A stretch of DNA of 34,894 nucleotides. It comes from Paulinella micropora (lineage: Eukaryota > Cercozoa > Imbricatea > Euglyphida). Below the pieces are notes generated by a model. It worked only from the letters and a program-made list of their open reading frames with translations, did no database searches and had not been told where the DNA came from. The stretch is taken from assembly GCA_009731375.1 (NCBI GenBank), contig BJOX01000291.1, forward strand, positions 384,527 to 419,420, read 5' to 3'. Of the stretch, positions 11,263 through 21,414 are shown piece after piece. The stretch's first letter is position 1, and every line of letters begins with the position of its first letter. The translations under genes and the position numbers were made by a program.

Positions 11263-12400
11263 TTCTATTACTGGACGCTGCTGGCGTACCATGCGAATGG
11301 GACCGGCTGGACCAATTGGAACGGTAAAGGCGGAGTATGAAGGTCCGCGCGGAAGGTGGCTATTGGACTCCGCAGGTCGACTCGTCTGAGTTGGTAGGGG
11401 TCTCCAATTGCGTCACGGACATTTGTTGTCATCTGCTGTGCTGAGAATCTCACGAGTTCCCTGAATTCGTCCAATGGGCCGGGTTAGACAAAACGGGATA
11501 TATTTCCTGCCGGGGGTGATGTAGCTGTCCTCGGTCGGGACCACGGACTGATAATGGGCCGAACTCTTCCGATGGGGGATTGCTTCATTCGGAGTCCTCC
11601 TCTGAAGCGAGTGCTTCAGACTAAATTCGAATTGGAAGTTGGGGCGCTGGTGAATCCGGAACATGATTGAGGTTTCAAACAAAGTTGTCGTTGATTTGAC
11701 TGATCTGCATGAAGTCTGCGATAGTAGGAGACATCGCTCTCGGTGCTGATGAGGACGATGATGATGAAGAATGGGCCTGATTGGTCAGCACAGGGGGCGA
11801 CGATTATGTGGCTGTCGATGGTGCTGTAATGCCCCGATAGCTCGGAAAAAGTCTGTAATACAACCACAGTCCTCAAGAATGAGAATGATGTCTCGTTGCA
11901 TTAGCTCAGTGAAGGCAAAAAGGAAAACTGCAACAGACCAGGAATAGAATGGCATCAGGTCCAATCCGGACAAATATTAATAATACTGAAAAACAAGCTG
12001 GTGCACCTGTCAGCAGGAAAAGATACTTTTTACCGGCTATCCAGGGGGTGATGCCTACAGTACCCCCTCCAGATTTTATGACGGAAATAGCATTTTCGTC
12101 ATACACCTTCTGATTTCTTTCTGCAAATAGTATGGGCTATGGAGTCATGCCACACAGCGCATCGACACACGGATAGACGCTAAAAGACGATAAATATATC
12201 CTCATACTGCACGTCAAAGCGGATTCTCTAGCCTTTCTTGTAAATTTTGAACTCCTTCCCCTCAATTTTTTTTTCTTTTTTTTTTCCAGCAGTATGTCAA
12301 GAACAAACGTACTATTAATAAAAAATACAAGCAACGTGGTGCTGTAGTACGATTCCCCCTTTGATCTCCTTCTTCTTCTTATCATTATCATTACTATTAT
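11263..12400. other. Anonymous unique DNA
   Basis: Several overlapping frames of 60-90 codons on both strands, none with a recognised motif or clear start context. A T-rich tract lies at 12270-12290 and a short ATT-rich run at 12378-12403. Confidence 0.4.
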
Positions 12401-12897
12401 TATTATTCACAGGGAGATCGTAAGTACATTGTCTTTTTTAATGACATACCCTTGTATAAGGCGGATATCCTATGATATAGTATTAGGGGGCCAGTCCTAA
12501 TAGCTATATCCGAAGTCGAGGTGTATGTACCCGACCCTGCGATATACCGACACAAGTAGAGATTGACCGTGCTCAGGTACGACAGTATATAATCTATCGT
12601 AAAAAATAATTTAATGAAAGTTTCAGAGAACATTTCATTTTCGAGAACATCATCCCAGGACTTGGAAAGGGTCATACCCGGGAACACCATCGCTCAATAC
12701 ACTAGCGATCCCCGTATACGGTGTAGTATCATCGTCGATCGACCTTTCGCACTCGTATGTTGCGATCGAATGCCAAGTTATATCACTGAGTCTTTTTAAT
12801 ATTCATATTGATAACTGATGATGCATGATCAAATCATGATACGCCGTGGGCAATCAATCAGTTTATTTGAGACGCATAAAGAAAAATAGTTTCTTTG
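12401..12897 (-). other. 3' flank of the Ty3-like retroelement
   Basis: The region downstream of the pol stop on the minus strand, where a 3' LTR would be expected. AATAAA is present on the minus strand shortly after the stop (about 12862-12867), a possible polyadenylation signal. I could not match this region to the gag-upstream flank (21415-22400) over more than 12 bases (GAAAAATAGTTT), so no LTR is called. Confidence 0.4.
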
Positions 12898-15800
12898 TCA
12901 CTGCCTTCGTCGTCTGGCGCGGATTTCTTTGCCTGGTGGAGGACCACCAACAAAAGTCAGATCGAACTTTGACTGTTCGAGAATGTCCCAGATCTTATTA
13001 GGGATTCCGCCCAACGATAATTCAAAAGGGACATCAAGCACTCCTCTTGGCAGTGTCTGAATGGTCCACGCAGTGTAATCCTTGTCTCTGGGAGTAATTG
13101 TATCATCCCATGTCTCGAGACTTTTTGCGTCTTTATATACTGGCAGATAATGTCTTGCCTTTGGATCCTCAACCGGGTCCATACTTCTCCAGAACTGGAG
13201 TATCGGTTGTACTATCTTTGCGGCTGATGATATTTTGAGTGTCCGTGTGACACGCATCTGTCGTGGGACCGCCACGACCCGCATCAAGTATAAGTCTGAG
13301 AGAGTGTCATCAGCGACATGTTGTTCCGCTGGTCTCATCAGATAGAAAACATTTTTCACCCATGCGATGGTTGCTATCGCATCGCCTTCCTTCCATCGCT
13401 CATGGACAATCTCAACGTTGCCCGCGTTTGGGTCAGTGTCCGTCCCCTCCTCCTCCTGGTGGACGTCCTTTGATCTCATCGACCTCATCGCCTTCCTCGG
13501 TTGGTCGTTGATAAGATCATTCCGCGCTCTCCTTAGCTGCGCCTCTGTGATCTTCTCCTTCTTTCCGCTATGCTCTCGCGGAGACTTGGACTGAGTCCCC
13601 ACCGCGCTTATGCGGTCAGTCTTCTCCTTGCTGTCCACCTCACTCTCCTCCTTCTCAGCTATCGGTGCCCGATAAGCATCGTCTTGGTCTATGCCAGCCT
13701 CCTTGTGGATGGGCGGCACCTCTTTGAAATCATCCTTCATCCGTTTTAACGCCTCCTCAACGGATTCATCTTCCAGTAAGAAGGGATCATACTTAATCAG
13801 CCTTCTTACATTCACAATTTGCACCTTCCCTCTACCCCTGATCTTGTAATTCAGAGGTCCCGTCTGTTCCATAATCTGATAAGGTCCTTTCCAGTGAGTG
13901 AACAGCTTAGAGCTGACTCCCTTCGGGACTTGAGGATGGTACAATAGTACAATATCCCCGACCTGGAACTTGATCTGATCCAAGTGCGCTTGTCGCACCC
14001 CTTCAGCATCAGTCTTTCGGCGCTCCGCCTCTCTATGCGCCCTGACTATTTGTTCCGCCTCCATCTTCACTCTAAGTCTCATCCCAAACAACTCATCCGC
14101 ATCCGCCCAAGTGTCTTTTGGGTGAAGGAGCGAAGTCGGGATATCAGGCTCACGCCCATATACTAACTGATATGGCGAGATTGAGCTCTTCGAGCCTCCT
14201 AACGCCGTAGAGGGTAGACAGTTCATTGCAAACGCAAATGATGGTGCTGCCTCGACCCATGCTCTTTGATTCTCCTTCTTCGTGCAATACATCTTTAGCG
14301 AGGCTTTGAGGGGTCTGTGTACCCGCTCGATTTTCCCATTTGCTCGCGGGTTATAGGCAGTAACATATTGCCATTTCATCCCGTAATACTTAGATAGTTT
14401 GTCGATGACCTCGTTATTAAAGTCCGAGCCTCGATCAGAACATATCTTTCTTGGTACTCCGATCTGTGAGATGATCCTATCGATCAGCGCCTCGGCCGTC
14501 GTCTTGCCGGTAACGTCTTTGACAGGGATGATCCACACATAGTTGGTGGCTCTGTCAATAGCCGTAAGGAGGTATTTGTAACCATCCTTCGATTCTGGGA
14601 AAGGTCCCACATGATCAATGTGTATAAACTCAAACATCCCCGCATGAAGAGGAAATTCGCCAATCAGGCCGAAATTTGCCTTCAGTGGTGTTTTGTTTAT
14701 CTTGCACGGGATGCATGCATCCACCGCCTGATCTATCTCCTCCTTCATCTTCTTCCACCAGAATCGCCTCGCTACGAACATATGAGTTCGTTGTCGACCC
14801 GGATGCGCCAAAAGTGGGCAATTGTGGGCTGCGACAAATATAAATCGTCTCAGACTCTCCGGTACCCAAAGGGTCCATTTGTCCGGCTGTGACGCATAGC
14901 GACCGTGAAGGCCCTTGTACCACAGTAGACCATCTCTCCATCCCATCTCCTTCATCTGATCTTTGATCGCTTTCGTCATCCGTAGCTCATCCGGGTTCTG
15001 ATATAACTGTATCAGTTCTTTAAACTCCGGATCTTGAGCCTGTTGTTGCCTCCATGCGGTAGGCGAGGCTATATGGATAGTACCATCTTCTAGCCGTACC
15101 CCGATTCTTTCCGGGTCATCGTCTAGGTCACTTCTCCGCTCTTGAGGAGGCTCCGCATAAACTTCCTGCGTCTCCTCTTCCTCTCTTATGTTCGCCTTCG
15201 CATTCTCATATACCTCATAGGACCACTCAGCGTCCTCCTGGGTATGTAGCTCACAACATATCCCGTGATCCGGGCCTTGTGGACTGTACCGTAGACCTGT
15301 GCGGTCATATCGGACTCCACTCGCCATCTCCATCGCCTCAATGTGGCTGACCTCATACACCTTGTCAGTGGACAAGTCTTCCATCTCCACCGTGGACACC
15401 AACGCCGATACTTCTGAGTTAAACTCTAGCCTAGAGAGGCTATCAGCGACCACATTTCGCTTTCCCGGTAGATGGACCATTGTAAAATCGAAACAAGACA
15501 AGAACGCTTGCCACCGCGCCAGCCGTCCCGTCTGTTCATGATTCATCAACCATAACAGGTTATGATGATCAGTTCTGACAGTAAATTGAGGTCCTCCCCA
15601 CAAATACTCTCTGAGCCTCTTGAGGGCCCATACTACCGCCAACGCCTCTCTTTGCCTTGTGCAATAGTTTCTCTCCGCCGCACACAACTTCCTACTAATA
15701 AACATGATTGGGCGTAATTTCTTCTCCTCATCCTCTTGTTGTAATACAGCCCCAATCGCAAACTTAGATGCGTCTGTATCGACTACGAATTGTTTCGTAA

Positions 15801-17646
15801 AGTCGGGCATCGTTAACACCAGTCCTCCGTCTTTCGGGTCTTTGTAAATGAGATCTTTGAGCGCATGAAACGCTTGCAAAGCCTCTTCGTCCCACTTCTC
15901 AAAGTCTCCAAAATCTATCATTTTCTCCACTTTAGCCCGTGTTGCACCCCAATCGGGTATAAACTGGCTATAGTATTGCGCCATCGCAAGGAATGAGTGC
16001 AATTCAGTGCGGTTCTTCGGTATCGGTCGATTCATAATCTCCTCCCTCTTCTCTTTGGATATCGAGACTCGATTATGGGAGATCTCGTACCCTAAGTATG
16101 TCACACTCGTCTTGGCAAGTTGACACTTCTTTAGATTGCACTTCAGGCCAAAAGCTCCGATGCGCCTGAATATATCGGACAAATGATCGATATGCTCCTC
16201 CATTGTGTTAGAGTATACGATAATGTCATCGATATAGCAAAATGCATATTCTCCCGCCTTCTGTCCCCGCCTTCTCATAAAGCCACCGTCAGACAAATCA
16301 TCGTACTGACTGCTCAACATCTTCTGCATCGCCTTCTGGAAAAGTCCTGGGGCTTGCTTGAGGCCCATCGGAAGCACTTTCCATTGGTATATTTCCATAC
16401 CCACCACAAACGCCGTCAGCCATCTGGACTTTTCCTCCAGTGGTATCTGCCAGAAGCCATTCTTAAGGTCAATGACCGAATAGAATTTTGCATTCCGCAG
16501 TACTCTCCTTCCTTCTTCTAATGTCGGGAGAGGATTTCTCTCTTCCTCCAGCACCTTGTTAACACGAGCATAGTTAACTGTCAGGCGCCATTCTCCTCCT
16601 GGCTTCGGCACTATTCTCGGTTGTGAGACTATTGAGGATGTTGATCTCTCAATAAAGTCCTCATTGAGCAGCTGTCTTGCTAGCTCCTCCGCTATCTTCG
16701 CCTCATGTATACTCAAATTCGCCCTTCGTGGTGCCGGTGACGGCTCCGCACCCGGTATTTTGTAAATAACCGCAGTGAAATCTTCAGGCTTGACACCACC
16801 TGCATGTGGAGGGTCAAAAATTTCCTTGTTCGCCTCTAATTTGGCTTTTAAAAGCTCCTTCTCCTTCTCCGTGCCTACTCCTTCTTCCAATATTTTCCGC
16901 GCCGCCTCTTGAAAATCTTCATCAGACATCTGCTTATGCTGCTTGAGGGGTTCTCTGTCCTCCTCCAAGCCTAAGTCCTCTTCCGAGACATCATCTAGGC
17001 CCGTCTTTTCATACGTGACCGTGTCCGGCTCATCATCTTTACCGAGCTCCACCAGCATGTCAATGAGTCTCGCGTATTGCAAAGGAGCTTTACGGGTGTA
17101 AAAACCATCAAAGCATGTGAATGCTTGCGGTATCAATTTCAACTTGTCGAGGTCTCTGAGCTTCCGCTTGTATGCACTGCTCTGCTCACGAGTTCCCATA
17201 CGACAAGCCACCACTAGCTGTTGCTTGCGAGAGGGTACCGGTATAGGATGATCAATAAGCCGGTCCCTTATTTCCTGCGCCCATATCGCCTTCTCATTAT
17301 ATGGCAGGATAATAGTATACGGCTTATTATTTTCGAATAAAGTCCGTAAGCATTTCTTCACTTCAGACAGTGAACGCGGCCACGTGGGCTCGTCACCCCA
17401 GAAATCAGTAATAAAACTTTTAATAGTTTCTGGTGGAGTATCCGGGATTCGCCCCGTTCTCCTTGGTACAAACGCCTCCCTTTTTTCTTCTCCTACTTTC
17501 GCATGGAAACAGTATCCGTTAGTAATATGGACATCTGTTCCTACTCCTTCCGCGAATCTCGCCAACGACGGGCTTCTTTGTGCGACACATATAATCTCCT
17601 CCTTTCGCTTCTCGATTAAGTCATCAATAGACTTTTTGTCCCAATA
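12898..17646 (-). CDS. pol: Ty3/gypsy-type Pol: RT, RNase H, integrase
   Basis: Reverse transcriptase-RNase H-integrase polyprotein of an LTR-type retroelement, for cDNA synthesis and insertion. Numbering from codon 17565, about 1555 residues. A lineage-specific N-terminal region (1-270) is followed by RT (about 290-500) with VIDLKNGFWQIPL and catalytic YIDD at 444-447, RNase H (about 590-700) with VDTDAS, an HHCC-type zinc-binding segment near 920-955, the integrase core with Asp in HIDHVGPF (about 982), Asp in SDRGSDF and Glu in GKIERVHR (about 1077), and a GPY/F module at HWKGPY (about 1223). The domain order is Ty3/gypsy. About 300 further C-terminal residues follow with no chromodomain seen. 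The frame is open from 17646, just after a TGA, and the first in-frame ATG is about 120 codons inside, so expression by its own start is doubtful. It is in the same frame as Pro and Gag. All key catalytic residues are intact. Confidence 0.93.
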   Translation of the reverse strand, partial: YWDKKSIDDLIEKRKEEIICVAQRSPSLARFAEGVGTDVHITNGYCFHAKVGEEKREAFVPRRTGRIPDTPPETIKSFITDFWGDEPTWPRSLSEVKKCLRTLFENNKPYTIILPYNEKAIWAQEIRDRLIDHPIPVPSRKQQLVVACRMGTREQSSAYKRKLRDLDKLKLIPQAFTCFDGFYTRKAPLQYARLIDMLVELGKDDEPDTVTYEKTGLDDVSEEDLGLEEDREPLKQHKQMSDEDFQEAARKILEEGVGTEKEKELLKAKLEANKEIFDPPHAGGVKPEDFTAVIYKIPGAEPSPAPRRANLSIHEAKIAEELARQLLNEDFIERSTSSIVSQPRIVPKPGGEWRLTVNYARVNKVLEEERNPLPTLEEGRRVLRNAKFYSVIDLKNGFWQIPLEEKSRWLTAFVVGMEIYQWKVLPMGLKQAPGLFQKAMQKMLSSQYDDLSDGGFMRRRGQKAGEYAFCYIDDIIVYSNTMEEHIDHLSDIFRRIGAFGLKCNLKKCQLAKTSVTYLGYEISHNRVSISKEKREEIMNRPIPKNRTELHSFLAMAQYYSQFIPDWGATRAKVEKMIDFGDFEKWDEEALQAFHALKDLIYKDPKDGGLVLTMPDFTKQFVVDTDASKFAIGAVLQQEDEEKKLRPIMFISRKLCAAERNYCTRQREALAVVWALKRLREYLWGGPQFTVRTDHHNLLWLMNHEQTGRLARWQAFLSCFDFTMVHLPGKRNVVADSLSRLEFNSEVSALVSTVEMEDLSTDKVYEVSHIEAMEMASGVRYDRTGLRYSPQGPDHGICCELHTQEDAEWSYEVYENAKANIREEEETQEVYAEPPQERRSDLDDDPERIGVRLEDGTIHIASPTAWRQQQAQDPEFKELIQLYQNPDELRMTKAIKDQMKEMGWRDGLLWYKGLHGRYASQPDKWTLWVPESLRRFIFVAAHNCPLLAHPGRQRTHMFVARRFWWKKMKEEIDQAVDACIPCKINKTPLKANFGLIGEFPLHAGMFEFIHIDHVGPFPESKDGYKYLLTAIDRATNYVWIIPVKDVTGKTTAEALIDRIISQIGVPRKICSDRGSDFNNEVIDKLSKYYGMKWQYVTAYNPRANGKIERVHRPLKASLKMYCTKKENQRAWVEAAPSFAFAMNCLPSTALGGSKSSISPYQLVYGREPDIPTSLLHPKDTWADADELFGMRLRVKMEAEQIVRAHREAERRKTDAEGVRQAHLDQIKFQVGDIVLLYHPQVPKGVSSKLFTHWKGPYQIMEQTGPLNYKIRGRGKVQIVNVRRLIKYDPFLLEDESVEEALKRMKDDFKEVPPIHKEAGIDQDDAYRAPIAEKEESEVDSKEKTDRISAVGTQSKSPREHSGKKEKITEAQLRRARNDLINDQPRKAMRSMRSKDVHQEEEGTDTDPNAGNVEIVHERWKEGDAIATIAWVKNVFYLMRPAEQHVADDTLSDLYLMRVVAVPRQMRVTRTLKISSAAKIVQPILQFWRSMDPVEDPKARHYLPVYKDAKSLETWDDTITPRDKDYTAWTIQTLPRGVLDVPFELSLGGIPNKIWDILEQSKFDLTFVGGPPPGKEIRARRRRQ

Positions 17647-17673
17647 TCATGTCGGAACTGTGACAGTGCACAC

Positions 17674-18711
17674 TTAAGATTCCCAATTGTCGGTCCAGGA
17701 CAGTTCATCCGGTCTTACGACATGGGGGTGAACGTACACCTCAAGTGCCTCATGTGCGATGGCCATCTTTTTGTGATCCGTCGCTAGACTCAGCTCATAA
17801 GCCTCATAAGAGTCAGTAGCGTTGAAGGGATCAATATCGTTCTCTTCTCCTCTTTTTACTCCATATATCACTCGCCGTGCGGCGCAATCAATCACAGCCC
17901 CCATCGTAGCCAATTGGTCATACGATAGTAATATTGACCCGTGGTAACCGGGGACGACATAGAGGTCCATACGGTATACTCGTGCGGATTTCAATTTAAA
18001 GGTCAGTGTGATGATTCCCGTGATATCCGTCCGGCTGCTCACTCCTTTGAGAGTGCCCGTTGACTTTTTCATATTTCCGTCCACCCAGTCCCGGTATCGA
18101 TTAAAAAACTTCCGGCCGACAATATTAATATTCGCCATCGTATCATTACCAACTTTTAATATTGTCTTCAATGTTTCACAATAAAGTTCCGTATAACACA
18201 GAGCATCGGGCCTGTGTATATTGGCTGCGAGAACAAGAACTTTACGTTCCAAATTTTGGAGTCTTGTCTCTAAGTTTTTCAACTCCTCCTTCTTCTCCTC
18301 CTGCTTCACCTCATTAACATTTTTATTATTCTGCGGTACTGGTGCGTTTACTATTTGAGCGACATTGTCTTGTGGTACTTGAGTACACACATTGTCTTTT
18401 TGCTCGCCACCCGCCGCGACCGTAGACATTGAGTCTGTTCGTGGTTGTTTGCTTGGCCGAGGCGATACGTCTGCCATTGGCCTCCTCGCCTCCATCGCAA
18501 GTCTCGCCTTCCTATTTGCATCAGTTATCATTGGTAACCGTGCTGTATGAACGGGTATGAGACTACCTTGGGGCTGCAGTCTCTGTGTACCCACATCTTT
18601 GTTTTCACATAGAGGAAGCGTTGGCCCAGTCTGCACAACAGCATTAGAAAGCACTGTGACTTTAGGGTTAAACTTCACAGTCTTCTCCTTCCTCTCTTCT
18701 TCCCCCTCCAG
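17674..18711 (-). CDS. Retroelement protease-type ORF
   Basis: Open from the codon after the Gag TGA to a TAA at 17674-17676. Numbering from the GTG at 18678 gives 334 residues. The first 120 are low-complexity and polar; a charged coiled-coil-like segment (about 122-150, VNEVKQEEKKEELKN) precedes a retropepsin-like domain (about 170-275). The expected catalytic triad region reads GNDTMANINIV (residues 177-187), i.e. D-T-M instead of D-T/S-G. The later ILLSYDQLATMGAVID fits the ILG-type strand and helix of Ty3 proteases. The Gly-to-Met change at the flap-side position would be unusual for an active enzyme, so it is either a divergent or an inactive protease. It lies between Gag and Pol in the same frame, and no ATG start lies near its beginning, which fits translation by readthrough of the Gag stop. 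Confidence 0.7.
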   Translation of the reverse strand: MEGEEERKEKTVKFNPKVTVLSNAVVQTGPTLPLCENKDVGTQRLQPQGSLIPVHTARLPMITDANRKARLAMEARRPMADVSPRPSKQPRTDSMSTVAAGGEQKDNVCTQVPQDNVAQIVNAPVPQNNKNVNEVKQEEKKEELKNLETRLQNLERKVLVLAANIHRPDALCYTELYCETLKTILKVGNDTMANINIVGRKFFNRYRDWVDGNMKKSTGTLKGVSSRTDITGIITLTFKLKSARVYRMDLYVVPGYHGSILLSYDQLATMGAVIDCAARRVIYGVKRGEENDIDPFNATDSYEAYELSLATDHKKMAIAHEALEVYVHPHVVRPDELSWTDNWES

Positions 18712-21414
18712 TCATTCCACCACCTCGAAACGATTACCTTGAGTAGTGTCCGGGTAGGATGACGTATCGGTCTCCGAGGCAGTGTTGTAGGCCTGAGCTC
18801 GACCGAAATTTGGGTTGGAGCTTGCCCACGAGCCTCCTCCTCCTCTGGGTGGGGGGGCTGGAGCTCGAACAGCTCTCCCTCCATAAGGGGTATATCCCCG
18901 ACCTCCTCCTCTTCCTCTCTGAGGGGTTCCCTGCCACCTCGAGGCTCCTCTCCATGTTCCTCCTCCTCCTCCTCCTCCTCCTCCTCCTCCTCGTCCTCCT
19001 GCTCCTGCTCCTCCTTCTCGTCCTCTTTGAGAGGCCTTTAAGTTCTTTTGTCTCTCCCTTTCCTCCTTCTTCTCCTTCATCCTCTTCATGTAGGTAATGA
19101 TTGCCTCTCGTAACTCCTCATCATCACACATATTGGCATACCAACCTTCGTTCACAGCGGCAATCTGAAGCATATTGAAAAGGCCCGGTTCCTTGCCTTC
19201 CGTCCTGCTCAGAAAATTTGCCCTTGCTGTTGGGTTCTGCCTATCATGATTGAAAGAGCAGTCTCTGTTCTCCATCTGTGCCTTACACTGCAAGCCCGCG
19301 AACCACCTCCAACATGCGGTCTTCAGGTCTGGCTCTCTCTGTCTCTTCCAACCGGCAACTCTGTTTGTGTACGTGGCTTGTGCGCCAACAGGTACACCGC
19401 CTGCCTGTGCCGTATGTGCCTCCGTGAGCGAGTCCATGTTTGAGCATGCACTCATCACTTCTTGAAACAGTGCTGACGGAGCAACGCTTTGAACCGTATT
19501 TTCGAACACGTGTGTCTCGAGGAAGTTCTTGGACTTCACTGAGCTAAACGTCGAGCATTGTTGTATGAGCTGAGTAAGCTTACTCGGGTTAACTGTGTGT
19601 AACGCCGAAAAGAAATAGAGGATGATCGACTTGCGGCCATAGAATAGCCCATAGGAGGAAACTACCTCCGTAAGGGTCGCCGCCAAGCCAACAGCACTCC
19701 TCAAACTCATCGCCACTGTCTCAAAGATTTCAAATCCTATGAGAGTACCAGTGCAGAGATGCTGGTATCCATGAGATTGAAAATATGAAATGAGTGTGGC
19801 CACCGCCAGTTCACACTGAGCGTCTAGGCCTGTTGCATTGTTTCTCTTAATCTCCTCCTTCTTTCTCAAAAACTTGTACTGTGTCAGATCAAATCCCTCC
19901 GAGACTAGAGATTGGTCAAAAACAGTAACAAGGGCCTCGTATTCCTGCGTTTCGTCGCAAGGAAAAGCCTTCATGCAGGCATTGATCTCTTTGAGCTTGC
20001 TCAAAAGCGAAGCATCAGAGTCTTTGTCTGAGCTCGTCTTGGCATATAGCATGAGACTTGCCACTCCTCCTTTCTTCCCCTTGAAGGCATTTATGATGTT
20101 CTGTCTGTCCTTCTTCTCCGTGTTTGTGACCACCACCGTAGTTGAGCCCGAGGGTGCAGGGGCTGGTGGGGCAGGAGCTGGTGGGGTCAAATATGTCGGA
20201 GGGTGTGTCTTTGCACCACTCACTTTTGCTTTCATTCTTTCCAGTCTCATCGTCTTCTCGAACTCCTCATTCTCTTTCGCCTTCTTCTTCTCAGATATCA
20301 CCAGCTTTTGAGCATGAGTGATAAAGGCCACCAATTCAGAAGCAGATCTGAGAAAATTATATTTCTCCACATATTGGTCAACACCTGCTTTGTTGGCGAC
20401 CGGTGGTGCGTTACTAAGTGATTTAAGGACAGAGTGATCCTTGGTAGGAATCCATCTCTTCCATGCCTCCTTGTGCAGTAACGCACCCATCAACAGTCTG
20501 ATCTTGGTCAGAACTCTGTCGGTCTTCTCTAACTCATCAATCACAGGATGAGTTTCTCCTGCTGCCTTAATGCTTTTTTCCATCTCTGCCTTCCCCTCCT
20601 CCAAGGCCTTTATTTCCATTGTAAAAAAATGAAATATGCCACTCGAGTTTTTCGAACCCAGATTGGTCTTCATTTTTGTTACATCGACTGCCTCCTGACC
20701 AGTCGCGAGGAATCTGGCCGTTGCTCTTGGGTTTGTGTACTGGAGGTAACCCTCACATCGTGGGCCGTATGTACGTTCCCAAATCAGGGTTTGAGTGTAC
20801 ACCCCAAAGATAGCATCGAGTAATTCAAGGTGGGTGTGTGTGTCCCCAAACTTGATATGCTGTATCTTCTTTCTCTCTTCTGGATCAGAGACCAGTTTGC
20901 CGAGGAGCTGTGCTGTGTTTGATAATAGGATATAGACATCCTTTTTAGCACGACTTTTCTCTCTTCTTTGATCCTGAGGGATCCACACATAGGTATCCTT
21001 CTCTACCCCCATCTTGTTATCAAACTCTTCTTTAGTGAGGTCATAGTGGTCTTGCACCCACTGTTGTTCCTCCACTGTGATCTCCTCTCCATCACTATGA
21101 ATCAAGTCGATCATTTTTCGTCCTCCTCCTCCCGTGTAGGCAGGTGGTAAGGGATTACCATATGCTCCTCCTCCTCCCGTCTCTTCTTGTTCAAATCCTC
21201 CTTCATCTTCGTCTCCTCCATATCTTCCTTCATCATCCCAGCCCTCTTCTACTCCTCCTCCTACTCCTTCATCTCCTCCTCCTCCTTCATTCAATCCTCC
21301 TCCTCCTCCTTCATTCAATCCTCCTCCTCCTCCTCCTCCTCCTCCTGCTTCTTCTTCTTCTCTTCTTTGATCTGCCTCCGAGAATTCACTCACTTCGGCG
21401 GTCTCTGTCGACAT
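18712..21414 (-). CDS. gag: Retroelement Gag-like protein with CCCH finger
   Basis: A 900-residue structural (capsid and RNA-binding) protein candidate at the 5' end of the element, starting at ATG 21414 (MSTETAEVSEF). Residues 18-60 are Gly/Glu low-complexity. About 100-650 is a mostly helical, charged region in capsid position. Residues 701-725 hold a Cys/His cluster, C-x8-C-x8-C-x3-H (beginning CWRWFAGLQC), resembling a CCCH finger rather than the usual CCHC knuckle. A Lys/Glu helix follows, and then an Arg-Gly-rich tail (about 790-870), both suited to nucleic-acid binding. It ends at TGA 18714-18712 followed directly by CTG, and the frame stays open for another 346 codons. No LTR or primer-binding site was recognised upstream. 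Identification rests on position and composition, not on sequence similarity to a known Gag. Confidence 0.75.
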   Translation of the reverse strand: MSTETAEVSEFSEADQRREEEEAGGGGGGGGGLNEGGGGGLNEGGGGDEGVGGGVEEGWDDEGRYGGDEDEGGFEQEETGGGGAYGNPLPPAYTGGGGRKMIDLIHSDGEEITVEEQQWVQDHYDLTKEEFDNKMGVEKDTYVWIPQDQRREKSRAKKDVYILLSNTAQLLGKLVSDPEERKKIQHIKFGDTHTHLELLDAIFGVYTQTLIWERTYGPRCEGYLQYTNPRATARFLATGQEAVDVTKMKTNLGSKNSSGIFHFFTMEIKALEEGKAEMEKSIKAAGETHPVIDELEKTDRVLTKIRLLMGALLHKEAWKRWIPTKDHSVLKSLSNAPPVANKAGVDQYVEKYNFLRSASELVAFITHAQKLVISEKKKAKENEEFEKTMRLERMKAKVSGAKTHPPTYLTPPAPAPPAPAPSGSTTVVVTNTEKKDRQNIINAFKGKKGGVASLMLYAKTSSDKDSDASLLSKLKEINACMKAFPCDETQEYEALVTVFDQSLVSEGFDLTQYKFLRKKEEIKRNNATGLDAQCELAVATLISYFQSHGYQHLCTGTLIGFEIFETVAMSLRSAVGLAATLTEVVSSYGLFYGRKSIILYFFSALHTVNPSKLTQLIQQCSTFSSVKSKNFLETHVFENTVQSVAPSALFQEVMSACSNMDSLTEAHTAQAGGVPVGAQATYTNRVAGWKRQREPDLKTACWRWFAGLQCKAQMENRDCSFNHDRQNPTARANFLSRTEGKEPGLFNMLQIAAVNEGWYANMCDDEELREAIITYMKRMKEKKEERERQKNLKASQRGREGGAGAGGRGGGGGGGGGGGTWRGASRWQGTPQRGRGGGRGYTPYGGRAVRAPAPPPRGGGGSWASSNPNFGRAQAYNTASETDTSSYPDTTQGNRFEVVE

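Noticed and set aside
11125-12690. Several frames of 60-100 codons on both strands
   Set aside because: Overlapping in many frames, no recognisable motif, and interrupted by ATT arrays.
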